A stretch of 45,744 nucleotides of DNA from assembly GCF_001673365.1 (NCBI RefSeq), contig NZ_LZLS01000219.1:1-45744 (forward strand), written 5' to 3'. Position numbers and translations under genes: made by a program. The first letter of the stretch is position 1. Each line of letters opens with the position of its first letter. Source of the DNA: Mycobacterium asiaticum (lineage in GTDB: Bacteria > Actinomycetota > Actinomycetes > Mycobacteriales > Mycobacteriaceae). The notes below the pieces were generated by a model that saw only the letters and a list, made by a program, of their open reading frames with translations, did not search any database and was not told the DNA's origin. Positions 1 through 7,699 of this stretch are shown one piece after another.

Positions 1-1
1 C

Positions 2-167
2 ATCAGACGGCGACGCCCAGCAAGCCGGAACGGAGGTCGCCTGAAACACCCCGATCCACAGGTCTTGACAATTCCTCCGGGCAACATTCCTTCCGGCGAT
101 CCGGCCTACCGGCGCGAGCTGGACAAGAACGATGACGGCGATCGCGTGCGAGTCTCGTAACCGGTGA
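2..167 (+). pseudogene. Excalibur calcium-binding domain remnant, frameshifted
   Basis: Frame 2 is open from the window edge and reads into GDPAYRRELDKNDDG (to base 139), the second half of an Excalibur domain. It then loses the expected DGxACE ending and stops at 158-160. Skipping the single G at 140 restores IACESRNR and a TGA at 165-167, matching the canonical Excalibur ending (LDxxxDGxACE). The family is extracellular and probably binds calcium. The usual first cysteine half is not visible upstream, so the copy is truncated by the window or decayed. A sequencing error at 140 is the alternative. The domain match is read directly; pseudogene status is inference. Confidence 0.5.
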
Positions 168-303
168 CTGAGGTCCGCGCCACGCCCCTCGGTGGACACA
201 CTTTGGACACAAAGTTAGAGAATCTGGACTCAACCGCCTGAACTGAGCTGACATGATTCGGCAGCCAGATCCTCATTTCTGCCGCTGATCTGGTAGCTGA
301 ATA

Positions 304-329
304 GGGTTCAAATCTCTCCGCCACCGCCA
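304..329 (+). other. tRNA/tmRNA 3'-end-like motif (possible att remnant)
   Basis: GGGTTCAAATC at 304-314 looks like a T-loop. It is followed by a pyrimidine-rich stretch and CGCCACCGCCA, like the acceptor end of a tRNA or tmRNA carrying CCA. No complete cloverleaf could be folded upstream. Integrating elements often leave such 3' ends at their borders. The match is short and may be chance. The rest of 168-521 holds no gene I can support; 420-515 is relatively AT-rich and probably carries the promoter of the gene at 522. Confidence 0.2.
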
Positions 330-337
330 TTTCTAGC

Positions 338-397
338 CGCGAGCCGAACCTGGCTGCGATTTCGCGCCCCGAATCTCGCAGTGTGGTTCGGCTCGCG
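338..397. repeat. 60-bp near-palindromic intergenic repeat, copy 1
   Basis: The outer arms CGCGAGCCGAACC (338-350) and GGTTCGGCTCGCG (385-397) are exact reverse complements, giving a 13-bp stem. Inner parts pair partially. The element is 60 bp long and about 85% identical to the copy at 1366-1425. A GAGC-rich run follows at 397-415. It could act as a transcription terminator, a REP-like element or a small non-autonomous mobile element. Confidence 0.8.
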
Positions 398-521
398 AGT
401 GAGCGAGCGAGCGCGCGGCGTCGTTTGAATATCAATCGGGTAACCAGCCAACGATTTTTACGCGCGCGATGATATGTATTCGATTGCTGATTCTGCGATG
501 TCGATTTGGGTGGGGCATTAG

Positions 522-1364
522 ATGGCGCAGCTGACACGCTTACTGCTAGTGATTGCGTTGGCATTAACAATCATTAACGCCGTGACACCGTCTATTGCGA
601 GGGCCGCCGACGAATCAGGTGCGGCGACCGTGTTTACGCTCAACCCGGCTTTCTTTCCGCTGCCTTCGGATTGGTTGCGCGGCGAGCTTTTTGCGGCGCC
701 AAATGTCAAGGTCAAGGTTCCGTATACCAACCTGCCCAATGCGTACTTCGTCAACCAGGGCGCCGACACCCTGGATCGCATGCTGCATTCCACCCCGGGA
801 CGCAAGATCGTGCTCGGCCACAGCGAAGGTGCGCAGGTCGAAGACGATTGGCTACGCAGATTCGGTCCCACCAGCGATATCGATCCCGCCTCCGTGACAT
901 TCATTCTGACCGGCGATCCGGAGACCAAATTCAACGGTTGCACCCGCATTCCAAGCAGCGGGTGCAAGGCCGCCTACGGTGGAATCGGATTTCCGGCGGA
1001 TACCCGGTACACGGTCAAAGTTATCGTGCGGCAATACGACTTTTGGGCCGATTGCCCCAACGATTTGTCGAACCCTTTCGCGCGATGGAACAGGTTCGCC
1101 GCCAACTTTGTCGGCGGCAGCGGCGAATTGCGCAGCGTGCACGGTGATTACAGCAGGCTCAGTCTGAACGATCCGGGGAACAAGACATTCGTCGAGGGCA
1201 ACGCGACCTACATTCTGGGCGCGCCGGCCACCTATTACCTGCCGATGGTGACAGCGCGATTGGAGTTGCCCGAGCAGAAGAGAACCCGAGACCGCGAGTG
1301 GCGTCCGCAAGTCGAAGCCGGCTATCAGCGTCCGATGGGCGCCCCAGACCCGCCGGCATTTTGA
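522..1364 (+). CDS. Secreted PE-PPE domain serine esterase (no PE/PPE module)
   Basis: A 280-aa protein with an N-terminal signal peptide (hydrophobic residues 5-22, cleavage near ARA-AD at 27-29). The remainder resembles the PE-PPE domain (an alpha/beta-hydrolase fold normally attached to PE or PPE proteins). The nucleophile elbow is GHSEG with Ser101. The likely acid lies in QYDFWADCP (Asp173 or Asp177), and the likely base is His207 in VHGDY. The family hydrolyses short- to medium-chain esters outside the cytoplasm. Here the domain is exported by a classical signal instead of a PE/PPE leader. It starts at ATG 522 behind a GGTGGGG stretch. Copy 2 of the palindromic repeat begins one base after the stop, and copy 1 lies upstream. 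The natural substrate is unknown. Confidence 0.85.
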   Translation: MAQLTRLLLVIALALTIINAVTPSIARAADESGAATVFTLNPAFFPLPSDWLRGELFAAPNVKVKVPYTNLPNAYFVNQGADTLDRMLHSTPGRKIVLGHSEGAQVEDDWLRRFGPTSDIDPASVTFILTGDPETKFNGCTRIPSSGCKAAYGGIGFPADTRYTVKVIVRQYDFWADCPNDLSNPFARWNRFAANFVGGSGELRSVHGDYSRLSLNDPGNKTFVEGNATYILGAPATYYLPMVTARLELPEQKRTRDREWRPQVEAGYQRPMGAPDPPAF

Positions 1365-1365
1365 T

Positions 1366-1425
1366 CGCGAGCCGAACCTGGCTGCGGTTTCAAGCGCCGA
1401 ATCTCGCAGCCAGGTGCGGCTCGCG
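1366..1425. repeat. 60-bp near-palindromic intergenic repeat, copy 2
   Basis: The arms are 1366-1386 and 1405-1425: a 21-bp stem with one mismatch around an 18-nt loop. It lies between the stop of the PE-PPE esterase (1364) and the stop of the convergent glycosidase gene (1437), a position suited to a bidirectional terminator. It is the same length as copy 1 at 338-397, with about nine substitutions. Confidence 0.85.
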
Positions 1426-1436
1426 AACATAAGGGA

Positions 1437-2573
1437 CTAGTCCTGATTCTGCCCGCTGGCCAACTTCCGGATCGTCTGCATCTCGCCGTCCGCAAAGGGC
1501 CGCCCATCGGGTTGCAGTAGGTCGGCGAACCACTGTTTCGGCACCGTCGTCGCCGGGCGATCCCAGGTACTCCACGGAAAGTAGGTTTGGCTCTTTCCGG
1601 CTACCAGGCCCCAGTTCATCGCACCGATGTTGTGCCGCTTGGCAATTGGCAGAATTCCCGGGACGGTGCTGCCCAGCGAACGCGCCAGGTACTCGGTGCA
1701 GATGATCGGTCGTCCCAACGGCGTGAGTTCGGCGATCCGACCTTCGAACTCGCCGGGCGGGGCGTAGCTGTGGAAGGTGATCACGTCGGCGTTGTCGAGC
1801 TGGACGCTGGCAATCGCGCTGCGGCTCCCGGCATCGCCCCAATTCCCCTGCCAGACACCACTTGTCAGTGGTTGCACGGGATCGACAGCACGCGCCCACC
1901 GGAAGACCTGGGGGAGCAGTGCCGCGACGCGGTCCAGTTTGTCCTTGCGCTCGACCTTGCGATATTCCCGCGACGGGTTGTCGGGTTCGTTCCATAGATC
2001 CCAACCCAGGATGCGGTCGTCGTTGCGGAACTGGCTCAGTACGCCCGTGACATAGTCCTGCAGGAAGGGAAGGTAGCGGCGGTCATCGATGTGTTCGGCG
2101 CCCGGCCCCTGTACCCACCCGGAGTTGTGCACCCCCGGTCGCGGCGCCCGCTGCTGACCGAGTCGGGGGAACGGGTCCCAGCAGGAGTCGAACAGCACGA
2201 AAAGCGGCTTGATGCCGTGGCGTGCCGCGATGCCGACAAACTGTGCCAGGCGGGCTTGGAAGCCCGTCCGGTCTTGCACCCACAGCTGGTCATGCAGGAA
2301 TACCCGCACGGTGTTGAATCCGTAGAAGCGGGCCGCGGCGAGTTCGTTGTCGATGCGCCGGGCGTCATAAGTCCCGGCCTGGAACATCTCCAGCTGGTTG
2401 ATGGCCGTGGAGGTGATGTAGTTGACGCCGACGAGCCAGCCCTGGGCTTGATACCAGTTGTGCGCGCGGTCAGCGGGCCACCTGCCCGCCTCGGCGGAGG
2501 CGCGCGGGGTGCGGGTCAGTGCCGTGCCAACCGCCAATGCCAGCGGCAGCTTGAGAGCGGTTCGACGGTGCAC
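1437..2573 (-). CDS. Secreted GH5-like glycoside hydrolase (cellulase/mannanase type)
   Basis: A 378-aa (beta/alpha)8 glycosidase of the GH5/clan A type. The N-terminus HRRTALKL followed by a hydrophobic stretch and ASA at 25-27 looks like a twin-arginine signal, so export is likely. The acid/base is Glu196 in WDLWNEP and the nucleophile is probably Glu294 in ICTEY. FHSY (267-270) and the aromatic-rich barrel ends also fit the clan. Relatives are usually annotated as xylanase or cellulase; the true substrate cannot be read from sequence. The start is GTG at 2573. It is convergent with the PE-PPE esterase and about 100 bp downstream of the TM2 gene, possibly with its own promoter. Confidence 0.8.
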   Translation of the reverse strand: MHRRTALKLPLALAVGTALTRTPRASAEAGRWPADRAHNWYQAQGWLVGVNYITSTAINQLEMFQAGTYDARRIDNELAAARFYGFNTVRVFLHDQLWVQDRTGFQARLAQFVGIAARHGIKPLFVLFDSCWDPFPRLGQQRAPRPGVHNSGWVQGPGAEHIDDRRYLPFLQDYVTGVLSQFRNDDRILGWDLWNEPDNPSREYRKVERKDKLDRVAALLPQVFRWARAVDPVQPLTSGVWQGNWGDAGSRSAIASVQLDNADVITFHSYAPPGEFEGRIAELTPLGRPIICTEYLARSLGSTVPGILPIAKRHNIGAMNWGLVAGKSQTYFPWSTWDRPATTVPKQWFADLLQPDGRPFADGEMQTIRKLASGQNQD

Positions 2574-2674
2574 GACGTGACGGTAAATTTTCGCCGCGCC
2601 GTGCCGGACGCGCCATACCGGCCCGCGACAATTTGAGGTTGGGAATTGTTATCCCGCTGTCACCGTCGGCGTCA

Positions 2675-3256
2675 CTAGCGGAGCTTGCGACCGTAGTTGT
2701 CCGGGACGCTGCCGGAGAAGATCATGATCGCGTCAACCAGGGCCCACACGCCGACGCCGAGCAGTAGGAAAATGCCGACGCCGCACAGCACCGTGAGCAC
2801 CACCCCGGCCAGGCCCAGGCACAACTGAATCACCGCGATCTGCGTCGACTCGAGATAGAACCGGCCGACACCGAACACACCGAAAAACAGCTGGAGTAAA
2901 CCGGCCGTGGTTGCGGACTTGTCGGACAGCGGCATCCCCGTCGCGGGGTCGCGCCCAAACGGTGCTTCGGGATCGCCCGATCCCGGATAAGCGCCGTATG
3001 CATCGGGAGGGGTGGGGAGATAGCCCTGTTGTCCCGGGTAACCGGGTTGGCCTGGATACCCCGGCGGTTGGGGCGGATAACCCGGCGGTTGGGCCGGATA
3101 ACCAGGCGGCGGGGGCGGATAGCCGGGCTGCGCTGGTGGTTCGTGCTTTGACAGGTTCGGCGGTGGGACCTGCGGATACTGCGAAGGTGGTTGGTATCCG
3201 TACGGTTGGTTCCACGGTTGTTCGCCGGGATTCCCGGGTTCGTTCGGTGTCGCCAT
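2675..3256 (-). CDS. TM2 domain membrane protein with proline-rich N-terminus
   Basis: A 193-aa protein. The first ~100 residues are low-complexity, rich in Pro, Gly, Tyr and Gln with repeated PGYPPQPP-type units, probably a disordered cytoplasmic tail. Residues ~110-190 form a TM2 domain: a Ser-Ala-rich segment beginning LLQLFFGVFGVGRFYL, a short loop and a second hydrophobic helix ending in WALVDAIMIF. The function of TM2 proteins in bacteria is poorly known. Its start lies 8 bp after the stop of the small protein at 3265-3624 on the same strand, so the two are probably co-transcribed. Confidence 0.8.
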   Translation of the reverse strand: MATPNEPGNPGEQPWNQPYGYQPPSQYPQVPPPNLSKHEPPAQPGYPPPPPGYPAQPPGYPPQPPGYPGQPGYPGQQGYLPTPPDAYGAYPGSGDPEAPFGRDPATGMPLSDKSATTAGLLQLFFGVFGVGRFYLESTQIAVIQLCLGLAGVVLTVLCGVGIFLLLGVGVWALVDAIMIFSGSVPDNYGRKLR

Positions 3257-3264
3257 TGCTCGAC

Positions 3265-3624
3265 TTAACCACTAACTATCAGCGGAAGCGAGATCATGCC
3301 CGCCCCACCGGTCACCACCAGCACCCATCGGCCGTCCACCGGCAGGGTCACCTCGATCGGGAAGATGGCGAATCCCAGCTCAGCAGTGGTGGCCGCCTGG
3401 GGTAACTCGAATTCGATGTTGAGCGGTTCGTCGCCGCTCGGCGGCCTGATCTCGACTTCGATGCGCCGCTCCGGAGTGTCGTTCTCCGCTTGGGTGAGCA
3501 CCACGAGCAGGAACTGGGCGAACCGGTCGGCCTCCACGGCGAATCTGAGCAGCACACCGCCCGAGACGTTGAGTTTGTTGTCTACCGCCGACGCGGCTTC
3601 GGCCAGGAAGGCCCCGACTATCAC
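3265..3624 (-). CDS. Small beta-rich conserved hypothetical protein (paralogue of 7700-8098)
   Basis: A 119-aa protein starting at GTG 3624 (VIVGAFLAEAAS). No signal peptide is visible. Alternating hydrophobic segments (KLNVSGG, LLVVLTQ, IEVEIRPP, RWVLVVTGG) suggest an all-beta domain. It aligns over its whole length with the protein at 7700-8098, sharing VDNKLNVSGGVL, LVVLTQAE, RPP, DGRWV and VTGG. It more distantly resembles the pair at 25269-26192. It may belong to the DUF6941-like group, but I am unsure of the accession. It is divergent from the sulfotransferase operon (88 bp to its GTG) and probably co-transcribed with the TM2 gene. Function unknown. Confidence 0.75.
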   Translation of the reverse strand: MIVGAFLAEAASAVDNKLNVSGGVLLRFAVEADRFAQFLLVVLTQAENDTPERRIEVEIRPPSGDEPLNIEFELPQAATTAELGFAIFPIEVTLPVDGRWVLVVTGGAGMISLPLIVSG

Positions 3625-3699
3625 CCGGTGAAACTACCGCTCCGCACAGAGGTAACCCAATCGGATGCCTCGCTCGATATATTCGACGGCGTCAATGTC

Positions 3700-3705
3700 A
3701 GGAGG
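3700..3705 (+). promoter_or_regulatory. Shine-Dalgarno AGGAGG deciding the sulfotransferase start
   Basis: A perfect AGGAGG lies seven bases before GTG 3713. This supports GTG 3713 over the upstream in-frame ATGs at 3665 and 3695. Confidence 0.7.
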
Positions 3706-3712
3706 CCAAGGC

Positions 3713-4984
3713 GTGGATTCTGGTGGCTTGCCGAACGTCGGGGACCTTGACTTCGACGATCTCACGTCACCCCAGCTGACCGAGGTCCAGCAGCAGATCC
3801 TGAAATTCACCGAGTCCCGGCACGTCGAGTTCGATATCGACGCGATGATCGCCGAGGCGCGCGATCAGGCCGGCGTGCACGACCTCGACGACACCGACGG
3901 CTTCAGCGAGCGGTTGGCCGCGCACGTAGCCGCGATCGAGGCCGACGAGGGATTGCGTCAACTCACCCGATCGACCCTGCGCCGACGGGTGGTGCGGCTG
4001 CTGCGTAACCGGTTGTCACTGACCGAGCTGATCAAGCGGTATCCAGAGATCGAATCGATTCCCATCGAACGGCCCTTCATCGTCGTCGGGATGCCGCGGT
4101 CGGGCACCACGCATTTGGTGAATCTGATTGCCGCAGACCCGCGCCGGCGGGCCCTGCCGTACTGGGAGAGCCAGGATCCGCTACCGGCGCGCGGTGAGGG
4201 TCCCGACGCCTGCGGTGTGGATCCGCGATACACGCGGATCAAGCAGGAGCACGACGCGCTCATGGCGAGTGCTCCGGTGGTAGCGGCGATGCACGACCGC
4301 TTTCCGGAGGCCATTGAGGAAGAAGTCGAGATCCTCGACCTGGACCTGGCCTCCTACGTCCTGGAATGGCACGCACGGGTACCGGATTGGCGCGACTACT
4401 ACCTGAAGCTGGACCAGTACCGGCACTACGGATATCTGCGTAAAGTTCTGCAGGCGTTGACATTTCTGCGTGGTCCACGCACCTGGGTATTGAAAAGTCC
4501 GCAGCACTGTGAGCAGCTTGGTCCCTTGATGGCGACGTTTCCCGACGCGACGGTGGCCTTCACCCACCGGGACCCGGTAGCGGTGATCCAGTCGGCGATC
4601 ACCATGATGGCCTACTCGGATCGGCTGCGCCGCAACAGCATCGATCCCGATTGGCTGCTGGACTACTGGAGCGACCGGGTGCACAGACTGCTCAGCGCCT
4701 GCGTGCGCGACCGCGAGCTGGTCCCGGCCGAACGCAGCATCGACGTCAGTTTCCATCAACTCAACGGCAACGAAATGCCGGTCCTGGACGAGCTTTACCG
4801 GCGCGGTGACGTGGAACTGCCCGATCGGGTGCGCAACCGGTTCCAGCAGTACCTCGACGGCAATCCGCGCGGCAAGCACGGCCGAATCCGCTACGACCTG
4901 CAACGCCATTTCGCAATCTCGCCCGCGGAGTTGCGCGCGCGGTTCGACTTCTACTTCGACAGATTCGACGTGCGCCCCGAGTGA
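3713..4984 (+). CDS. PAPS-type sulfotransferase family protein
   Basis: From GTG 3713 the protein is 423 aa. The 5'-phosphosulfate loop is GMPRSGTTH (about residues 126-134), and the 3'-phosphate region is FTHRDPVAVIQS further on. The long N-terminal helical extension and WVLKSPQH segment are typical of the large actinobacterial sulfotransferase-3 group. Such enzymes move sulfate from PAPS to a hydroxyl or amine of a lipid or small molecule; the acceptor is not readable. Its TGA overlaps an alternative GTG (4981) of the next gene. It is first in an operon that also encodes an alkylsulfatase-like hydrolase, suggesting a sulfated intermediate or a way of controlling sulfation. Confidence 0.85.
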   Translation: MDSGGLPNVGDLDFDDLTSPQLTEVQQQILKFTESRHVEFDIDAMIAEARDQAGVHDLDDTDGFSERLAAHVAAIEADEGLRQLTRSTLRRRVVRLLRNRLSLTELIKRYPEIESIPIERPFIVVGMPRSGTTHLVNLIAADPRRRALPYWESQDPLPARGEGPDACGVDPRYTRIKQEHDALMASAPVVAAMHDRFPEAIEEEVEILDLDLASYVLEWHARVPDWRDYYLKLDQYRHYGYLRKVLQALTFLRGPRTWVLKSPQHCEQLGPLMATFPDATVAFTHRDPVAVIQSAITMMAYSDRLRRNSIDPDWLLDYWSDRVHRLLSACVRDRELVPAERSIDVSFHQLNGNEMPVLDELYRRGDVELPDRVRNRFQQYLDGNPRGKHGRIRYDLQRHFAISPAELRARFDFYFDRFDVRPE

Positions 4985-5004
4985 GGCCGGACGAGGGAGA
5001 AACA

Positions 5005-6247
5005 GTGACATCCGAACCGGTGTACCGACGGCGCCCAGGTGCCGACGCCATGCGTCCCGCCTGCGCCGAGCAGGCCGAACTGATAGCGCCGGGATTGTGG
5101 TGTTCGCCGGGCCTGTCAAACTCCTACCTGTTGACCACTGACGAGGGCCGCGTAATCGTCAACACCGGAATGGGTTTCGAAGGTCCGGTTCATCGCGCCA
5201 ACTTCGACGCGGTCGACTCCGCCCCGGTGCGCTACATCATCTTCACCCAGGGCCATGTCGACCACGTGGGCGGCCTGGACAGCGTCCGCGACCCGGATAC
5301 GACGGTTGTCGCGCAAGCGAATTGGAAGCTGTGGCGCGACGACAACCAACGGCTCATCCCGTACCGAGCCAGCCGCAGCGCATTCGCATTCAAGGACACC
5401 CTCGGTGCCGGCATTCAGGCGATCCAAGAGCGCCTCGGCACCAAACGGTTACCAGCGCAGAGCGTCCCCACCGTGGATGTCGACTTCGAGGACACCCTCG
5501 GTCTGCACGTCGGCGGTCGACGGTTGGAGCTGATTTCGGTGCCCGGTGGCGAGACCAGCGACTCGCTGGTGGTGTGGCTGCCCGATGAGCGAATCTGCCT
5601 GTGCGGAAACACCTTCGGGCCGGTATTCGGCCACATTCCCAATCTGGTCACGATGCGCGGTGACCGCTATCGGGATGCCCTGACCGCGATCGCGTCGATC
5701 GAACGGGTGCGCGAGCTGCAACCCGAACTTCTGGTGACCGGCCACTTCGAACCGATCTCCGGTGCCGCGCTTATCAACACCGAACTGACCAGGCTCCGCG
5801 ACGCCATCGCCTATCTGCATGATCAGACCGTGGACGGGATGAACGACGGCAAAGATGTTCGGACCTTGATGCGCGACATCGTGCTGCCCGCGGAATACGA
5901 AGTGGGCCAAGGCTATGGAAAAGTCGCATGGGATGTGCGGGCCGTCTGGGAAAACTACTCCGGCTGGTTCCATCAACGTTCGACGACCGAACTCTACCCA
6001 GTCGGTTTCGAGGCCGTCGCCGCAGACGTGGTCGAACTTGCCGGCGACCGACGCACTCGTGGAACGGGCGCGAACCCACTTGGCCGCGGGCCGTGCGCTG
6101 GAAGCCATTCACCTAGCCGAATTGGTTCCGTCCGAGTATCCCGGGGTGCGTGACGTGCTGCGGCAAGCCCACCAGGATCTGTTGGCCGACAGTGTGAACT
6201 TCTGGGAAACCGCGTGGCTCAAACAACAGATTGCGAGCAACTCATGA
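5005..6247 (+). CDS. Alkylsulfatase-type MBL-fold hydrolase, apparently frameshifted near 6046
   Basis: GTG 5005 follows GAGGGAG; GTG 4981, overlapping the previous stop, is the alternative. The MBL core has TQGHVDHVGG, PGGETSDS, a CGNTFGP segment and TGHFEPI. The next region (AYLHDQTVDGMNDG to ENYSGWFHQ) matches the dimerisation domain of SdsA-like alkylsulfatases, which release sulfate from alkyl sulfate esters. The first zinc-ligand His of THxHxDH is Gln here. The frame ends at 6153 with an unlike tail (GDRRTRGTGANPL). From 6047 another frame gives TDALVERARTHLAAGRALEAIHLAE to a stop at 6247, the expected helical continuation, ending in an ATGA overlap with the next gene. An extra base (or two-base loss) near 6046 is therefore likely: a true mutation or a sequence error. 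Confidence 0.75.
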
Positions 6248-6711
6248 CCTTCGCGCTTCGCCCTGAGGACCTCTACCACACCGGCATCGTGGTGCCAGAT
6301 CTAGAGGCGGCAATGGCCCGGCTGAGCTCGCTAGCCGGCTACCAGTGGATCGAGCCGATGAGTTACACGCTGCCTTTTCGCACCGCCGCCGGGGTCCGCG
6401 AACTGACACCAACATTGGTCTACTCGGTTCAGGAACCGTACCTCGAACTGGTGCAGCAGGTTCCGGATACCGTCTGGATGGCCGCGCCGGGCAACGCCGT
6501 TCACCACCTGGGTTACTTCAGCGACAATCTCGGCGAGTCGGGTCGGCTGTTGGAGGACAACGGCTTCGTCTTCGAAATGACCGCCGCGGTGCCCGGCTCG
6601 GAGTTGGCCATGTTCGCCTACTACGTGGATGCGGCCGGCACCCGCATCGAGATCGTCGACCGCGCGCTGTTCCCCGACTTCCCTGCGTTCATCCGATCGC
6701 AGGCCGGGTAG
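6244..6711 (+). CDS. VOC (glyoxalase/dioxygenase superfamily) protein
   Basis: A 155-aa single protein of two betaalphabetabetabeta units. Candidate metal ligands are His in LYHTGIVV, Glu in YLELVQQ, His in VHHLGYF and Glu in RIEIVD, in the order expected for a VOC metalloenzyme. The start is ATG 6244, which overlaps the stop of the preceding frame (ATGA), indicating translational coupling; ATG 6214 is less likely. Members include epimerases, glyoxalases and dioxygenases, so the reaction is open. Position between an alkylsulfatase-like hydrolase and an F420 oxidoreductase suggests a role in the same small-molecule pathway. Confidence 0.8.
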   Translation: MTFALRPEDLYHTGIVVPDLEAAMARLSSLAGYQWIEPMSYTLPFRTAAGVRELTPTLVYSVQEPYLELVQQVPDTVWMAAPGNAVHHLGYFSDNLGESGRLLEDNGFVFEMTAAVPGSELAMFAYYVDAAGTRIEIVDRALFPDFPAFIRSQAG

Positions 6712-6716
6712 CGGGC

Positions 6717-7688
6717 ATGCTGCTGACGGTACTGCGCTTCAACTTCGGCTCCCCGCAAGGCGATCCGCGAAAGCAGAGCGAATTGATCAATGCCGCACTC
6801 GAATTGGCGCAGTGGGGCGAAGGCAGGGGTATCACCACGGTAAGCGTCGACGAACACCACGCGACCGGGCACGGTTGGAGCTGTAATCCGATTATGGCCG
6901 CGTCGATGTTTCTGGCGCGCACGTCGACCATGATCGCCAGTGTGGACTGCGCGCTGGGTCCGCTGTGGAATCCCGTCCGTCTCGCAGAGGACATTGCGTT
7001 GGTGGACAACATGAGTCGCGGCCGGCTGCACACTACGGTCGGTCTGGGCTATCGCACCGTCGAATTCGATTCTCTCGGTGTCGATTTCAGTCGACGCGGC
7101 AGGCTGATGGACAGCCTGATCGAGCGCATGCTCTCGGTCTGGTCGGCCGCAGAAAACTGCGCCGGGACTTGGACCAGACCGCACCCGCCGCTGTATATCG
7201 GAGGCGGTTCACGCGCTACCGCGCGCCGTGCGGCGCGGTTCGGGTTGCCGCTGAGCCTCGCCGATTATCTACCCGATGTGGCCGACGAGTACCGCCGATT
7301 GTGCGAGACGGCGGGCACGAAGCCGTTTGTCATCATGCCCGGACCGGTCAACAGGGGAATGATCTACCTGCATGAGGATCCCGAGCGGGCGTGGGCCGAA
7401 CTCGGTGGACACATTCTCTGGGAGGCCGTCACCTACGGCGGATGGTCGAGCGAGGAAAGATCCTTGATGCATTTGCCCGGAGTGCAAACACTCGAGGAGG
7501 TCAGGGCGTCGGGGCGCTACCGATTCGTGACGCCCGATGAGCTGATCGCCGAAGTCCGGTCCGCGCAGCAGGCCGGAGATTTCTACGGGCCGATCGTGCT
7601 GCACCCGTTTGTCGGCGGGATGCCGGTCGAGGAGGCATGGAAGTCGGTGCAGTTGCTCACCGACACCGTGGTGCCGGCGCTGGCCTGA
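6717..7688 (+). CDS. LLM-class (luciferase-like) F420- or flavin-dependent oxidoreductase
   Basis: A 323-aa TIM-barrel luciferase-like protein from ATG 6717, five bases after the VOC stop. Typical elements are the N-terminal LRFNFGSP strand, VDEHHATGHGW (the EHH motif near the active site), the RGRLHTTVGLGYR segment and PPLYIGGGS. In mycobacteria most relatives use F420; some use FMN. It is last in the sulfotransferase-alkylsulfatase-VOC operon and would supply a redox step. The open frame extends further upstream, but the operon spacing supports 6717. Confidence 0.85.
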   Translation: MLLTVLRFNFGSPQGDPRKQSELINAALELAQWGEGRGITTVSVDEHHATGHGWSCNPIMAASMFLARTSTMIASVDCALGPLWNPVRLAEDIALVDNMSRGRLHTTVGLGYRTVEFDSLGVDFSRRGRLMDSLIERMLSVWSAAENCAGTWTRPHPPLYIGGGSRATARRAARFGLPLSLADYLPDVADEYRRLCETAGTKPFVIMPGPVNRGMIYLHEDPERAWAELGGHILWEAVTYGGWSSEERSLMHLPGVQTLEEVRASGRYRFVTPDELIAEVRSAQQAGDFYGPIVLHPFVGGMPVEEAWKSVQLLTDTVVPALA

Positions 7689-7699
7689 CAGGCCAGCGG

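Noticed and set aside
6345..6716. Upstream extension of the LLM oxidoreductase frame
   Set aside because: Overlaps the whole VOC gene and reads as Arg/Gly-rich shadow; family similarity starts at ATG 6717.
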